A stretch of 17,782 nt of DNA from an uncultured Verrucomicrobiota bacterium (GTDB lineage Bacteria > Verrucomicrobiota > Verrucomicrobiae > Opitutales > Opitutaceae), in assembly GCA_946482165.1 (NCBI GenBank), contig CAMLQS010000068.1, positions 1-17,782 on the forward strand, given 5' to 3'. The notes beneath the pieces are model-generated. The model saw only the letters and a list, made by a program, of their open reading frames with translations. It made no database searches and was not told the origin of the DNA. Below are positions 1 through 6,584 of the stretch, in pieces. The position numbers were made by a program, and so were the translations under genes. Every line of letters starts with the position of its first letter. The stretch's first letter is position 1.

Positions 1-445
1 CGGGCGCGGACGCCGGGGACGCCGTCCCTCCAAAGAAGCGGGTGGTTGCGGATTGCTGGGATGCGAGATTGGCGGCGGCGACGAGATCGACGCCGAGCAG
101 GGTGAAGGCGCGTTGGCTGAAGCGAGGGGCGTCGGCGGGGCCGGGTTCGGCGGCGGTGCTTTCGACGACCGGGTGGATTTGAACCGCGAGGTCGGCGAGG
201 GCGGCGCGGAGTTCGGGAAGGACCGACTCGGGGAGAGGACCGGCCGGCGCCTGGATGAGGAAGTCGGAGCGGCCGGTGAGGGTGTCGGTGAAATGGGTGA
301 ACGACGAGACGGCCGCGCGGTTGGCGAGGCGCACGGCGGTGAAGACTCCGACGCCGAAGGCGAGGATGAGCACGAGCAGCGCGGTTTGCCCCGGAGCGAG
401 ACGAGCGTGGCGAAGACTCAGGCGGCGCAGAAGCAGCGGAAGCAT
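1..445 (-). CDS. FtsX-like ABC transporter permease, N-terminal part (cut by left edge)
   Basis: Reading the minus strand from an ATG at 445 gives an open frame to the left edge, about 148 residues, with no stop. It begins MLPLLLRRLSLRHARLAPGQ and has one hydrophobic helix at about residues 20-41 (core LLVLILAFGVGVF). A soluble stretch of more than 100 residues follows, starting FTHFTDTLTGRSDFLIQAP. A short basic N-terminus, one helix and then a large extracytoplasmic domain is the layout of the MacB_PCD/FtsX permease families (LolC/E, MacB, YbbP). The gene starts 33 bases after the stop of the ATPase gene, so the two are almost certainly one operon and one transporter. Such pairs move lipoproteins, peptides or drugs, or act as mechanotransmitters; the substrate cannot be told here. 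No Shine-Dalgarno sequence precedes the ATG. The C-terminal FtsX helices lie outside the window. Confidence 0.82.
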   Translation of the reverse strand, partial: MLPLLLRRLSLRHARLAPGQTALLVLILAFGVGVFTAVRLANRAAVSSFTHFTDTLTGRSDFLIQAPAGPLPESVLPELRAALADLAVQIHPVVESTAAEPGPADAPRFSQRAFTLLGVDLVAAANLASQQSATTRFFGGTASPASAP

Positions 446-478
446 GGTGCGGGATTCGGCGCGACCGTGTAGGGGAAC

Positions 479-1162
479 TTAAACTACGCGGCCGTCGCGG
501 AGGCGGACCCGGCGATGGCAGATGGCGGCGGCTTCCTCGCTGTGAGTGACGAGGACGAGGGCGGTGCCGGTCTCGTCGGTGAGTTCGCGGAGGAGGGCGA
601 GGATGTTGTCGCCGTTGGCGGAATCGAGATTGCCGGTGGGCTCGTCGGCGAGGAGCAGGGCGGGGCGGTGAACGAGGGCGCGGGCGATGGCGACGCGTTG
701 TTGTTCGCCGCCGGAGAGCTGGGAAGGAAGGGCGTCGGAGCGGTGGGGCAGGCCGACGCGGGCGAGAAGCGCGGAGACGCGGGCGTGGCGTTCGGCGGCG
801 GGAACGCGGAGGAGTTGAAGGGGAAGTTCGATGTTTTCCGCCGCGGAGAGGGTGGGCAGGAGATGGAAGAACTGGAAGACGGTGCCGACGCGCTCGCGGC
901 GGAGGAGGTTGAGCGCGTCGGAATCGAGATCGTCGATGCGGCGGCCGAGGAGACGGATCTCGCCGGAGTCGGGGCGGTCGACGCCTCCGAGGCAGTTGAG
1001 CAGCGTGGTCTTGCCGGAGCCGGAGGGGCCGGTGAGGGCGACGCGTTCGCCCGCGGCGACCTCGAAGGAGACCGCGTCGAGGACGCGGCGGGAGCCGTAG
1101 GACTTGGTGACGGCGGCGACGGCGAGAGCGGGAGCGGGAGTGGTTGGCGAGTCGGCGGGCAT
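479..1162 (-). CDS. ABC transporter ATP-binding protein, LolD/MacB/YbbA type
   Basis: A complete 227-residue ABC ATPase, the usual length for this subfamily. Visible motifs are Walker [10 protein letters not shown] (45-53), the Q-loop at Q97 ([17 protein letters not shown]), signature LSGGEQQR (149-156), Walker [10 protein letters not shown] with catalytic E174, D-loop NLDS, and H-loop H207 in LVTHS. The [20 protein letters not shown] region is typical of the LolD/MacB/YbbA branch, which energises FtsX-type permeases at the inner membrane. The FtsX-like permease gene lies 33 bases downstream, so the two should assemble as a dimeric exporter or lipoprotein-release machine. The start at 1162 leaves a short Pro/Ala-rich lead before the conserved domain. 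A gap of 90 bases separates it from the ankyrin gene upstream on the same strand, so cotranscription with that gene is possible but not shown. The substrate is unknown. Confidence 0.95.
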   Translation of the reverse strand: MPADSPTTPAPALAVAAVTKSYGSRRVLDAVSFEVAAGERVALTGPSGSGKTTLLNCLGGVDRPDSGEIRLLGRRIDDLDSDALNLLRRERVGTVFQFFHLLPTLSAAENIELPLQLLRVPAAERHARVSALLARVGLPHRSDALPSQLSGGEQQRVAIARALVHRPALLLADEPTGNLDSANGDNILALLRELTDETGTALVLVTHSEEAAAICHRRVRLRDGRVV

Positions 1163-1252
1163 GGACGCGCCGGAGCCAAACGCAGGCGCGAGGGAAGGCG
1201 AGCGAGGCCGACGGTTTTGCGCGGGCGGGCCGTGCGCCGGCTCGGTCGAAGT

Positions 1253-3112
1253 TTAGCTTGGGCTGGACGCCGGATCTGTCGGACGCAGCTCTTCCCGGAT
1301 GGACATCAGCATGTGACCGATGGCGTTGAAGGGGGCGTGGTGGTTCTCGAACCAGTAGGAGTCGCAGTTGCCGTCCGCGACGAGGGTGGCGGCTCCGGTG
1401 GCGAACAGGGTTTCGCGGGCCTCGGGGTTGCTTTGGATTTTCGCGAGCAGGGCGCGGCGCATGACGGCGTCGCAGCGGGCGTTCCAGGAAAGTGGCGGCT
1501 CCTTCCCGGATTCGCGGAGGTGGTCGATGGCTTCGTTCAGCGAGGGAGACGAGCGCACTTTTTCGCGAAGCGCGGGGTCGGCGGTTTTTTGAGCCTGAAA
1601 GTAGTGGGCGCTGGAGGGCCAGTCGATGCCGTCCACTTTTATCGGCGCGGGCGTGTCGGGGAGGAGCACACGATAGGCGGGTGCGCCGAGCCAGATAAAG
1701 TCGGCGGCGGGTTTGACGCGCGCGGGATCGGGGTCGAGGAGCCGCAGGTATTCGGGCGGATAGTCCCATTTCGACGCGAGGTCGAAGGCGGTCAGGCCTT
1801 CGCCGTTTTGAATGGAGCGGTCCGTTCCGGCCGCGACCAAGGCGAGGAAGACGGGGAACTCGACGTCCGGGCGGAATTCGTCGCTGTCGAAGATGCGGTG
1901 GAGCGCGGAGGCGCCGGCGGAGTTGCGGGCGTTTAGGTTCGCCCCGGCCTGCGTGAGGATTCGGACGGCGTCCGCGGAGCCGCCCTGCGCGGCGAGGTGG
2001 ATCGGGGCGTCGCCCTCGGAGTCGGGCTCGTCGAGGGGGAGCCCGAGCGGCAGAAGCAATTCGAGGCAGGGCGGCCAGCAGGCGGAGGCGTGCAGGACGG
2101 TGGAGCCGCGGGCGTTTTTCAGGCGCGGGTTGGCGCCTTGGGAAAGCAGGAAGGACACGACATCCGGGTGGCCGGCGGCGGAGATCAAGGCCGTGTCGCC
2201 CCGGGAATCGAGGCCGTCGATGTCGGCGCCGCGGGCGAGCAGCCACCGGACCGTTTCGGAGCGTCGGTTGGCTGCGGCGTCGTGCAGCTTGCCTTCGGTG
2301 TTTGGATCGAAACGTGCGCCGTGACGAAGTAGAATGTCGGCTACCGGCGTTTTACCGTAGTCGAGCGCGAGATCGATGAGACCCCGATCATTCGGTTCGT
2401 CGGGAGAGTCGCACGGGTTTGGCTCGGCGCCGCGACGCAGGAGCAGTTCGACCATCTCCGGCAGGCCGCGTTCGACGGCGCCGTGCAAAGGCGTGGCGCC
2501 GCGTTTGTCGCGGGCGGCGATATCCGCGCCGTGCGCGAGCAGGTGTTCGACGACGCCGAGGAAGCGGGGATTGCCGCGCAATTCCTCGGCGAAATCCGGA
2601 TCGGTGAGATCCAGATCGATGCCGCGCTCCTTGAGATCGTGGACAAGCCGGGCGGGCTCGGCGAAGCAGTCGAGCGCGGCGAGGATGGCGTCGCGTTTTT
2701 GCGACGGAGAGAGCGTGTCGAGGGGCCCGAGATCGGCGGGGAGCGCGTCGCTTTTGGTTTTCAGGATCTCGGTGAGCGCCAGGACCGTGTCGGGCTGGAG
2801 TTTGACGCGCCGGTTTCGGCGAAACGGGTCGCCGCGATCTTTGTCCGGGTCCATCAAATCGCAGATGCCGCCGTGGGCGGCGGCGAAATGGAGCGGGGTT
2901 TCGCCGAAGCGAGTGCGGGCGTTGATCTCGGCGCCGGCGTCGAGCAGCAGGCGGATCGCCGCGAGGTCGCCTTCCTCGGCGGCGGCGTGGAGCGCGGTGC
3001 GTCCGGCCTTTGTGCGGGCGGAGAGGCGGGATGGATCGGCGATCAACTCCCGAAGGCGGGCGTGATCGCGGGTTCGGACGGCGTGGACGAGGTGCGTCGC
3101 GGCGTTTTGCAT
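1253..3112 (-). CDS. Ankyrin-repeat protein with C-terminal YbiA/NADAR-like domain
   Basis: A 619-residue protein if translation starts at the ATG at 3112 (MQNAATHLVHAVRTRDHARL). I prefer this start because the ankyrin fold begins at once; the frame stays open 58 codons further upstream, but that stretch is intergenic in character. Ankyrin units lie at about 1-80 (RTALHAAAEEGDL, ETPLHFAAAHGG) and 184-460 (ATPLHGAVERGLPEM, DTALISAAGHPDVV, DAPIHLAAQGGSADAV). A non-repeat insert of about 100 residues (84-183) separates them. Residues 477-610 align by eye with E. coli YbiA: APIKVDGIDWPSSAHYFQAQ, VMRRALLAKIQSNPEARETL, then ATGAATLVADGNCDSYW and a C-terminal LM-x(3)-REEL. NADAR enzymes cleave N-glycosidic bonds of riboflavin intermediates or remove ADP-ribose from guanine in nucleic acid. 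Several usual motif residues differ here, so activity is uncertain. No signal peptide is seen; probably cytoplasmic. Confidence 0.88.
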   Translation of the reverse strand: MQNAATHLVHAVRTRDHARLRELIADPSRLSARTKAGRTALHAAAEEGDLAAIRLLLDAGAEINARTRFGETPLHFAAAHGGICDLMDPDKDRGDPFRRNRRVKLQPDTVLALTEILKTKSDALPADLGPLDTLSPSQKRDAILAALDCFAEPARLVHDLKERGIDLDLTDPDFAEELRGNPRFLGVVEHLLAHGADIAARDKRGATPLHGAVERGLPEMVELLLRRGAEPNPCDSPDEPNDRGLIDLALDYGKTPVADILLRHGARFDPNTEGKLHDAAANRRSETVRWLLARGADIDGLDSRGDTALISAAGHPDVVSFLLSQGANPRLKNARGSTVLHASACWPPCLELLLPLGLPLDEPDSEGDAPIHLAAQGGSADAVRILTQAGANLNARNSAGASALHRIFDSDEFRPDVEFPVFLALVAAGTDRSIQNGEGLTAFDLASKWDYPPEYLRLLDPDPARVKPAADFIWLGAPAYRVLLPDTPAPIKVDGIDWPSSAHYFQAQKTADPALREKVRSSPSLNEAIDHLRESGKEPPLSWNARCDAVMRRALLAKIQSNPEARETLFATGAATLVADGNCDSYWFENHHAPFNAIGHMLMSIREELRPTDPASSPS

Positions 3113-3117
3113 GGCGA

Positions 3118-3150
3118 TTTTTTTTTGGGGGGCGAAGCGCCAAAAAGAAA
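3118..3150. promoter_or_regulatory. T9G6 homopolymer and hairpin in the divergent intergenic region
   Basis: Between the two divergent genes (3113-3285) a run of nine T (3118-3126) abuts six G (3127-3132). A GGCG/CGCC stem (3131-3134 with 3138-3141) follows, then AAAAAGAAA (3142-3150). The T run can pair with the A run if three G are bulged, giving a terminator-like hairpin. On the mRNA of the ankyrin gene this reads C6A9 ending six bases before the ATG, where a ribosome-binding site would sit. A second small inverted repeat, CGAAC-gcg-GTTCG, lies at 3151-3163. The tract is plain; any function is inference. Confidence 0.45.
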
Positions 3151-3285
3151 CGAACGCGGTTCGCGGCGGGGGTGGGCACGCGAGGGAAGCGATCGGCGCG
3201 GCGGCAGGCAAGTCGGGTGCGCGGCGGCGCTGCGTGTTTTCCGGGGCGTTGACCGGCGCGGGACCTGCATGCACGGTCGTCACCA

Positions 3286-4854
3286 ATGTCCGACGCCAAA
3301 GCCCCTTCCATTCTGGTTATCGATGATGACGCCGAGGTCCGCTACTCGCTGGGCCGTGTGCTCTCCTCCAAGAAATACCAGGTGAGCGAGGCGCCCAGCG
3401 GAGAGGCCGGCGTGGCGACGGTGAAAAAGGGCCCGGCTCCCGACCTCGTCTTTCTCGACGTCCGAATGGGCGGCATGAGCGGGATCGAGGCTTTGCAGCA
3501 CATTCGCGCGGCGAATCCGAAGCAGCTGGTCATTCTCATGACGGCCTTCGGCACGGCCCAGACCGCGATCGAGGCGATGAAGTATGGCGCCTTCGACTAC
3601 ATCATGAAGCCCTTCGATCCGGCGAAGGTGCTCATGCTTGCCGAAAACGCGCTGAAGGCCCACGCGGACATGCGTTCGGCGGGCGACTACAAGCCCACTA
3701 TCAACGCGGACGATTATCGCGAGGGCATCGTGGGCGCCTCCCCGGTGATGCAGGATGTTTTCAAGATCATCGGCCAGGTGACGGCGAGCGATGTGACGGT
3801 GATGATCACCGGTGAAAGCGGCACCGGCAAGGAGCTGGTGGCGCGCTCGATCTGGAAGCACTCGCATCGCGCGAAGGGGAATTTTATCGCGGTCAACTGC
3901 GCGGCGATTCCGGACAATCTGATCGAGAGCGAACTGTTTGGCCACGAGAAGGGCTCGTTTACCGGCGCGACGAATCAGCGCATCGGCAAATTCGAACTCT
4001 GCGACCGCGGCACCATCTTTCTCGACGAGATCGGCGACATGGCGCTCGCGACGCAGACGAAGATTTTGCGCGTGCTCCAGCAGGGCGAGATCCAGCGCGT
4101 GGGCGGCACCGACACGATCAAAGTGGACGTGCGTATCATCGCCGCGACGAACAAGGACCTCGAGGCGATGGTGAAGGCGAAGACCTTCCGCGAGGATCTT
4201 TACTACCGGCTGAATGTCGTGCGCATCAAGATGCCGCCGCTGCGCGAGCGCCGCGAAGACATCCCGCAGATCGTGGATTTTTGCCTGCAGAATCTCGTGA
4301 AGCAGAAAAAGGCGCGGGTGGCGAAAGTCTCGCCCGAGGCGATGGCGATGCTCGCGCGTTACGAATGGCCGGGCAACGTGCGCGAGCTGGAAAATCTCGT
4401 CTATCGCGCGGCGGTAATCGCCCAGGGAGATGCGATTCTGGTGAAGGATCTGCCGCCGGAGGTGCTTGCGAGCGTGGGGAACCCGAATCCGGTCGTGTTC
4501 TCCGCGCCGGTGCAGACGCACGCGACGGAGCCGGCGCCGGTCGCCGCACCGCTGAATTTGACGCTGCCGCCGATCGGACTGGCGCCGGTGGGCGCAGGGT
4601 CCGCCGCTCCGTTGCCGGTGGCGCCCGCGCCTGTCGCGGCCGCCGCCGAGCTCACGGTTTCGCAGGCGTTGGATTTTCTCCACACCGAGTTGAGCAAGGA
4701 GCCGGAGCCGCTTCTGGAGCGGCTGGAGCGCGAGATGATTGTGCGGACCTTGCGGGAATTGGACGGGAATCTCGCACGAACCTCCGAACGCCTCGGGATG
4801 ACGCGCGCCACGCTGCGCAAGCGGGTCGAAGAACTCGGACTTCAACAGGGTTGA
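3286..4854 (+). CDS. NtrC-family sigma-54-dependent response regulator
   Basis: A 522-residue three-domain regulator. The receiver domain (about 8-125) has the acidic pocket DDD (13-15), phospho-acceptor D58 in FLDVRMGG, T86 and K108 in YIMKPF. The AAA+ domain (about 147-385) has Walker A GESGTGKE (176-183), the sigma-54 contact loop as GSFTGA (223-228, usually GAFTGA), Walker [10 protein letters not shown] (243-251), and the [12 protein letters not shown] tail. A Pro/Ala-rich linker (about 398-455) leads to a Fis-type helix-turn-helix at 484-518 ([20 protein letters not shown]). The family oligomerises when phosphorylated and opens sigma-54 RNA polymerase complexes using ATP. No histidine kinase lies nearby, so the signal and targets are unknown. 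The start ATG lacks a Shine-Dalgarno sequence but matches the usual receiver start. tRNA-Ser begins 44 bases after its stop. Confidence 0.96.
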   Translation: MSDAKAPSILVIDDDAEVRYSLGRVLSSKKYQVSEAPSGEAGVATVKKGPAPDLVFLDVRMGGMSGIEALQHIRAANPKQLVILMTAFGTAQTAIEAMKYGAFDYIMKPFDPAKVLMLAENALKAHADMRSAGDYKPTINADDYREGIVGASPVMQDVFKIIGQVTASDVTVMITGESGTGKELVARSIWKHSHRAKGNFIAVNCAAIPDNLIESELFGHEKGSFTGATNQRIGKFELCDRGTIFLDEIGDMALATQTKILRVLQQGEIQRVGGTDTIKVDVRIIAATNKDLEAMVKAKTFREDLYYRLNVVRIKMPPLRERREDIPQIVDFCLQNLVKQKKARVAKVSPEAMAMLARYEWPGNVRELENLVYRAAVIAQGDAILVKDLPPEVLASVGNPNPVVFSAPVQTHATEPAPVAAPLNLTLPPIGLAPVGAGSAAPLPVAPAPVAAAAELTVSQALDFLHTELSKEPEPLLERLEREMIVRTLRELDGNLARTSERLGMTRATLRKRVEELGLQQG

Positions 4855-4878
4855 CCGAGAGCGAAGGGCCCGCCCAAA

Positions 4879-4901
4879 TCCGGACCGAACAGGTGTCCGG
4901 A
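4879..4901 (+). other. Inverted repeat overlapping the tRNA-Ser 5' end
   Basis: TCCGGAC (4879-4885) and GTCCGGA (4895-4901) form a perfect 7-bp stem with a 9-base loop. The right arm covers the first three bases of the mature tRNA, so forming this hairpin would compete with the acceptor stem in the precursor. No T run follows, so it is not a standard terminator. A role in tRNA processing is a guess. Confidence 0.35.
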
Positions 4902-4986
4902 AGGGTGGCAGAGTGGTCTAATGCTCCAGCCTTGAAATCTGGCGGACCGAAAGGTCCCGGGGGTTCGAATCCCTCCCCTTCCGCCA
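4899..4986 (+). tRNA. tRNA-Ser (anticodon UGA), CCA encoded
   Basis: An 88-base class II tRNA. The acceptor stem is GGAAGGG (4899-4905) with CCCTTCC, followed by discriminator G and an encoded CCA ending at 4986. The anticodon arm is CCAGC-CTTGAAA-TCTGG (4926-4942), with U33 at 4932 and anticodon TGA at 4933-4935. The long variable arm forms GACC-gaaa-GGTC, as serine tRNAs require. The T arm is GGGGG-TTCGAAT-CCCTC. It reads UCA and, by wobble, other UCN codons. The last anticodon-stem pair next to the loop (C4930 with T4938) is mismatched, but the remaining pairs are sound. The gene follows the response-regulator gene on the same strand; its own promoter is not obvious. Confidence 0.97.
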
Positions 4987-5027
4987 GCCTGCGCCCGTTG
5001 GGCTACGGCTGGCGCAGCCGCGGCGGA
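4968..5027. repeat. Direct repeat copy 1: tRNA-Ser 3' end plus downstream palindrome
   Basis: This 60-bp unit starts in the T loop of tRNA-Ser, runs through the acceptor 3' strand and CCA, and continues 41 bases beyond the tRNA. It recurs 172 bases downstream with one difference (A at 5016, G at 5188). It contains a hairpin: CGCCAGCC (4982-4989) pairs with GGCTGGCG (5007-5014), and inside it GCCC pairs with GGGC around a GTT loop. The left arm uses the tRNA's own CGCCA, so the palindrome is anchored on the tRNA tail. No T run follows, so it is not a classical terminator. Confidence 0.85.
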
Positions 5028-5139
5028 TGCACGCCGATGTGGTGAGGGATGAGAACCCCGGGGTTCGACGGAGTGGAGCGAAGCGGAACGGAGATGGGCC
5101 GCGCGAAGCGCGCCGCGCAGCGGTGACCGGAGGTCAGCC
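5028..5139. other. Gene-free spacer with tRNA-like fragments between the two repeat copies
   Basis: No convincing coding region lies here. CCCCGGGGTTCGA (5056-5068) resembles the 5' half of the tRNA-Ser T arm; GGGGTTCGA is a 9-base identity. Just before copy 2, GACCGGAGGTC (5125-5135) resembles the tRNA variable arm, which reads GACCGAAAGGTC. AACCCCGGGGTT (5054-5065) is a perfect 12-bp palindrome. The central part is built of short purine-rich words such as GGAGCGAAGCGG and a GCGCG-AAG-CGCGC hairpin. One reading is a decayed second tRNA 3' part with about 70 bases inserted in its T loop. That is inference; the short matches could be chance. Confidence 0.4.
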
Positions 5140-5199
5140 AATCCCTCCCCTTCCGCCAGCCTGCGCCCGTTGGGCTACGGCTGGCGCGGCCGCGGCGGA
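5140..5199. repeat. Direct repeat copy 2 of the tRNA-Ser tail and palindrome
   Basis: This is the second copy of the 60-bp unit, offset by exactly 172 bases from the first and differing at one base. It includes the complete acceptor 3' strand, discriminator and CCA, and the same 8-bp palindrome (5154-5161 with 5179-5186), but no tRNA 5' half. A duplicated tRNA 3' end is the usual trace of site-specific integration, but no integrase lies between the copies. A tandem duplication or a tRNA-tail-linked repeat family is equally possible. From 5200 to 5317 I see only a GCTAG/CTAGC inverted repeat and no gene. Confidence 0.85.
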
Positions 5200-5317
5200 A
5201 GTGGTGCGTGAAGGTCTTTCGTGTAGGCAGCTTGCTAGAGGGCGGTTGGCTAGCGAGGGAACGGGGCAGCGGCTGGGGCCGCCTCGGCAAATATCGCACT
5301 TTTGGGTGCCTGTCTGG

Positions 5318-5551
5318 TTAGTTCTTTTTGCGGCCGAAGAAAAAGAAGAAGTAGGCTGAAAGCGCGACGAGAAGGACGAGCCACCAGAAGTAACGCAGTT
5401 CGCGCGCGGCCAGTTCGACGAAGGCCAGGACGCGCGGGAAAAGCAGGCACAGAATCACAATCACCACGACGCCGACGGCCGCTGTGATCGCGCGAAGGAG
5501 TCGCGGAGCCCGCACGGGAAGCGGCGTCACATTCTTGGGCGGACGTTTCAT
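5318..5551 (-). CDS. Small two-helix membrane protein of unknown function
   Basis: A 77-residue protein starting at the ATG at 5551 (MKRPPKNVTPLPVRAPRLLR). The basic, proline-containing N-terminus is followed by a hydrophobic segment at about 21-45 (ITAAVGVVVIVILCLLF) and a second at about 53-72 (YFWWLVLLVALSAYFFFFF). It ends with a basic GRKKN tail. The frame is open further upstream, but that part is a shadow of the SPFH gene. It begins 41 bases after the SPFH stop on the same strand, so the two are probably cotranscribed. SPFH proteins often have a small membrane partner such as NfeD; this one shows no NfeD OB-fold domain. I do not recognise a family. No Shine-Dalgarno sequence and no strong terminator are visible. 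Confidence 0.65.
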   Translation of the reverse strand: MKRPPKNVTPLPVRAPRLLRAITAAVGVVVIVILCLLFPRVLAFVELAARELRYFWWLVLLVALSAYFFFFFGRKKN

Positions 5552-5592
5552 GCGCGGACGGCCGGGACGGCGGAGGTCGGAAGGACGGCTGT

Positions 5593-6453
5593 TTAACGTT
5601 TCCCGGAGGCGGCGCCTGCGCTGGGCGCGGGGGCGGGGAGCTGGTTGAGCGGAAGGATGAAGTTCATGCCGCCTCCGTCGCCGTTGGCACCGCCACCGCC
5701 TCCGCCTACGACGAGAGGGGAACGGCCGTCCCATTTTTCGACGATCTGGAGTTGGATCAGTCCGGGCGTGTCCCGCAGGGCTTCGCCGCGGATGCGAATG
5801 GCCTCGGCTTCGCCCTTGGCCTTGATGATGGCGGTGTCGGCCTCGATTTGAGCCTTCTGCTGGGTGAAGCGGGCTTTGGCGGCCTCCTGTTCCTGGACCA
5901 TCTTCGACTCGATGGCGGCTTCGAGCTCGCGCGAGAGAGTGATGTTTTCGATGACGATGTCTTCGACGAGGAGGAGCTTGTCGATTTTCTGGCGGGTTGC
6001 TTCCAGGGTGCGGGACTTGATCTCTTCGCGTTTCTTCACGATCTGTTCCGCGCTTTGCAGGGCGGTGACCTCCTTGAGGGCTTCCTGCACGCGCGGCGCG
6101 ACGAGGCTGGCGAAGGGCTCGCCGGCAAACTCCTGGTAGATCTTCACCACCGAGTTTTCGGGAATGCGGTAGAGGACTCGCAGCACCATGTTCACCTGCT
6201 GAAGATCGGACGAGTAACACTCGGCGGGCAGCTCGCGCGTCTGCTGGCGCACGAGGACGGGTTGCACGTGCGAGATAAAGGGGGCCTTGGTGCCGAAGCC
6301 TTCGGGCAAAGCGGCGGGGGAGACTTTGCCGAGCGTCACGAGGATACCTCGCGTGCCGGGCTCGATCACGTAGGTGGCCTGGGAGGCTGCGATCACCAGG
6401 ACGAGGATCAGGATGACGCTGCCGATTAGCTTGCCCAAAGTGGAGGGATGCAT
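5593..6453 (-). CDS. SPFH/prohibitin-family membrane protein
   Basis: A 286-residue protein with an N-terminal membrane anchor (about 9-27, IGSVILILVLVIAA). The SPFH/band-7 domain follows at about 28-200: YVIEPGTRGILVTLGKV, then QTRELPAECYSSDLQQVNM, then LVAPRVQEALKEVTALQSAE. Next is an Ala/Glu-rich coiled coil (about 185-230, QEQEAAKARFTQQKAQIEAD). The VEDIVIENITLSRELEAAIE stretch is characteristic of prohibitin-type members rather than HflK/C or flotillin. Such proteins form large rings or cages in the inner membrane and act as scaffolds or protease regulators. The C-terminus has a glycine run (249-262) and a Pro/Ala tail, which is unusual. It is divergent from the NYN gene and upstream of the 77-residue membrane protein in an apparent two-gene unit. 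No FtsH or HflK/C gene is nearby, so the partner is unknown. Confidence 0.93.
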   Translation of the reverse strand: MHPSTLGKLIGSVILILVLVIAASQATYVIEPGTRGILVTLGKVSPAALPEGFGTKAPFISHVQPVLVRQQTRELPAECYSSDLQQVNMVLRVLYRIPENSVVKIYQEFAGEPFASLVAPRVQEALKEVTALQSAEQIVKKREEIKSRTLEATRQKIDKLLLVEDIVIENITLSRELEAAIESKMVQEQEAAKARFTQQKAQIEADTAIIKAKGEAEAIRIRGEALRDTPGLIQLQIVEKWDGRSPLVVGGGGGGANGDGGGMNFILPLNQLPAPAPSAGAASGKR

Positions 6454-6529
6454 GGCGCGAAGAATCGGCCCCCGCCGCGGATCGGCAAGCGCATCCGAAG
6501 GGGGACGGCTCGATGTTGGGCGAGGCTTG

Positions 6530-6578
6530 GGCTTGCGCCGAAGCCGGGCGCGCCTCGAATGGTGCGCGGGCGCAAGCC
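6530..6578. promoter_or_regulatory. 10-bp inverted repeat upstream of the NYN gene
   Basis: GGCTTGCGCC (6530-6539) and GGCGCAAGCC (6569-6578) are perfect inverted repeats separated by 29 bases. They lie in the 131-bp divergent region and end six bases before the NYN start codon. They could be an operator or a 5'-UTR hairpin. No clear sigma-70 promoter is visible around them. Confidence 0.35.
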
Positions 6579-6584
6579 GTTAAC

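Noticed and set aside
515..1936. 473-residue plus-strand open frame opposite the ABC ATPase and the ankyrin gene
   Set aside because: Composition is Gly/Glu/Val-rich and matches the complement of GC-rich codons; the opposite strand carries clear ABC and ankyrin motifs.
3249..3277. Sigma-70 promoter for the response regulator with -35 TTGACC
   Set aside because: At a 17-base spacing the -10 position reads CACGGT, which is not a match.
3113..3286. 58-codon N-terminal extension of the ankyrin protein
   Set aside because: It covers the whole divergent intergenic region including the homopolymer, and would reach the start of the response-regulator gene; the ankyrin fold begins at the ATG at 3112.
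3280..4845. 521-residue minus-strand frame opposite the response regulator
   Set aside because: Arg/His/Leu-rich with no motif; the plus strand has all receiver and AAA+ motifs. Long antisense frames are expected from biased GC-rich codons.
4968..5199. CRISPR array or integrated prophage att pair
   Set aside because: There are only two copies, the spacer has no coding capacity and no integrase or cas gene is present. An integration remnant remains possible and is kept as a finding, but not as a called element.
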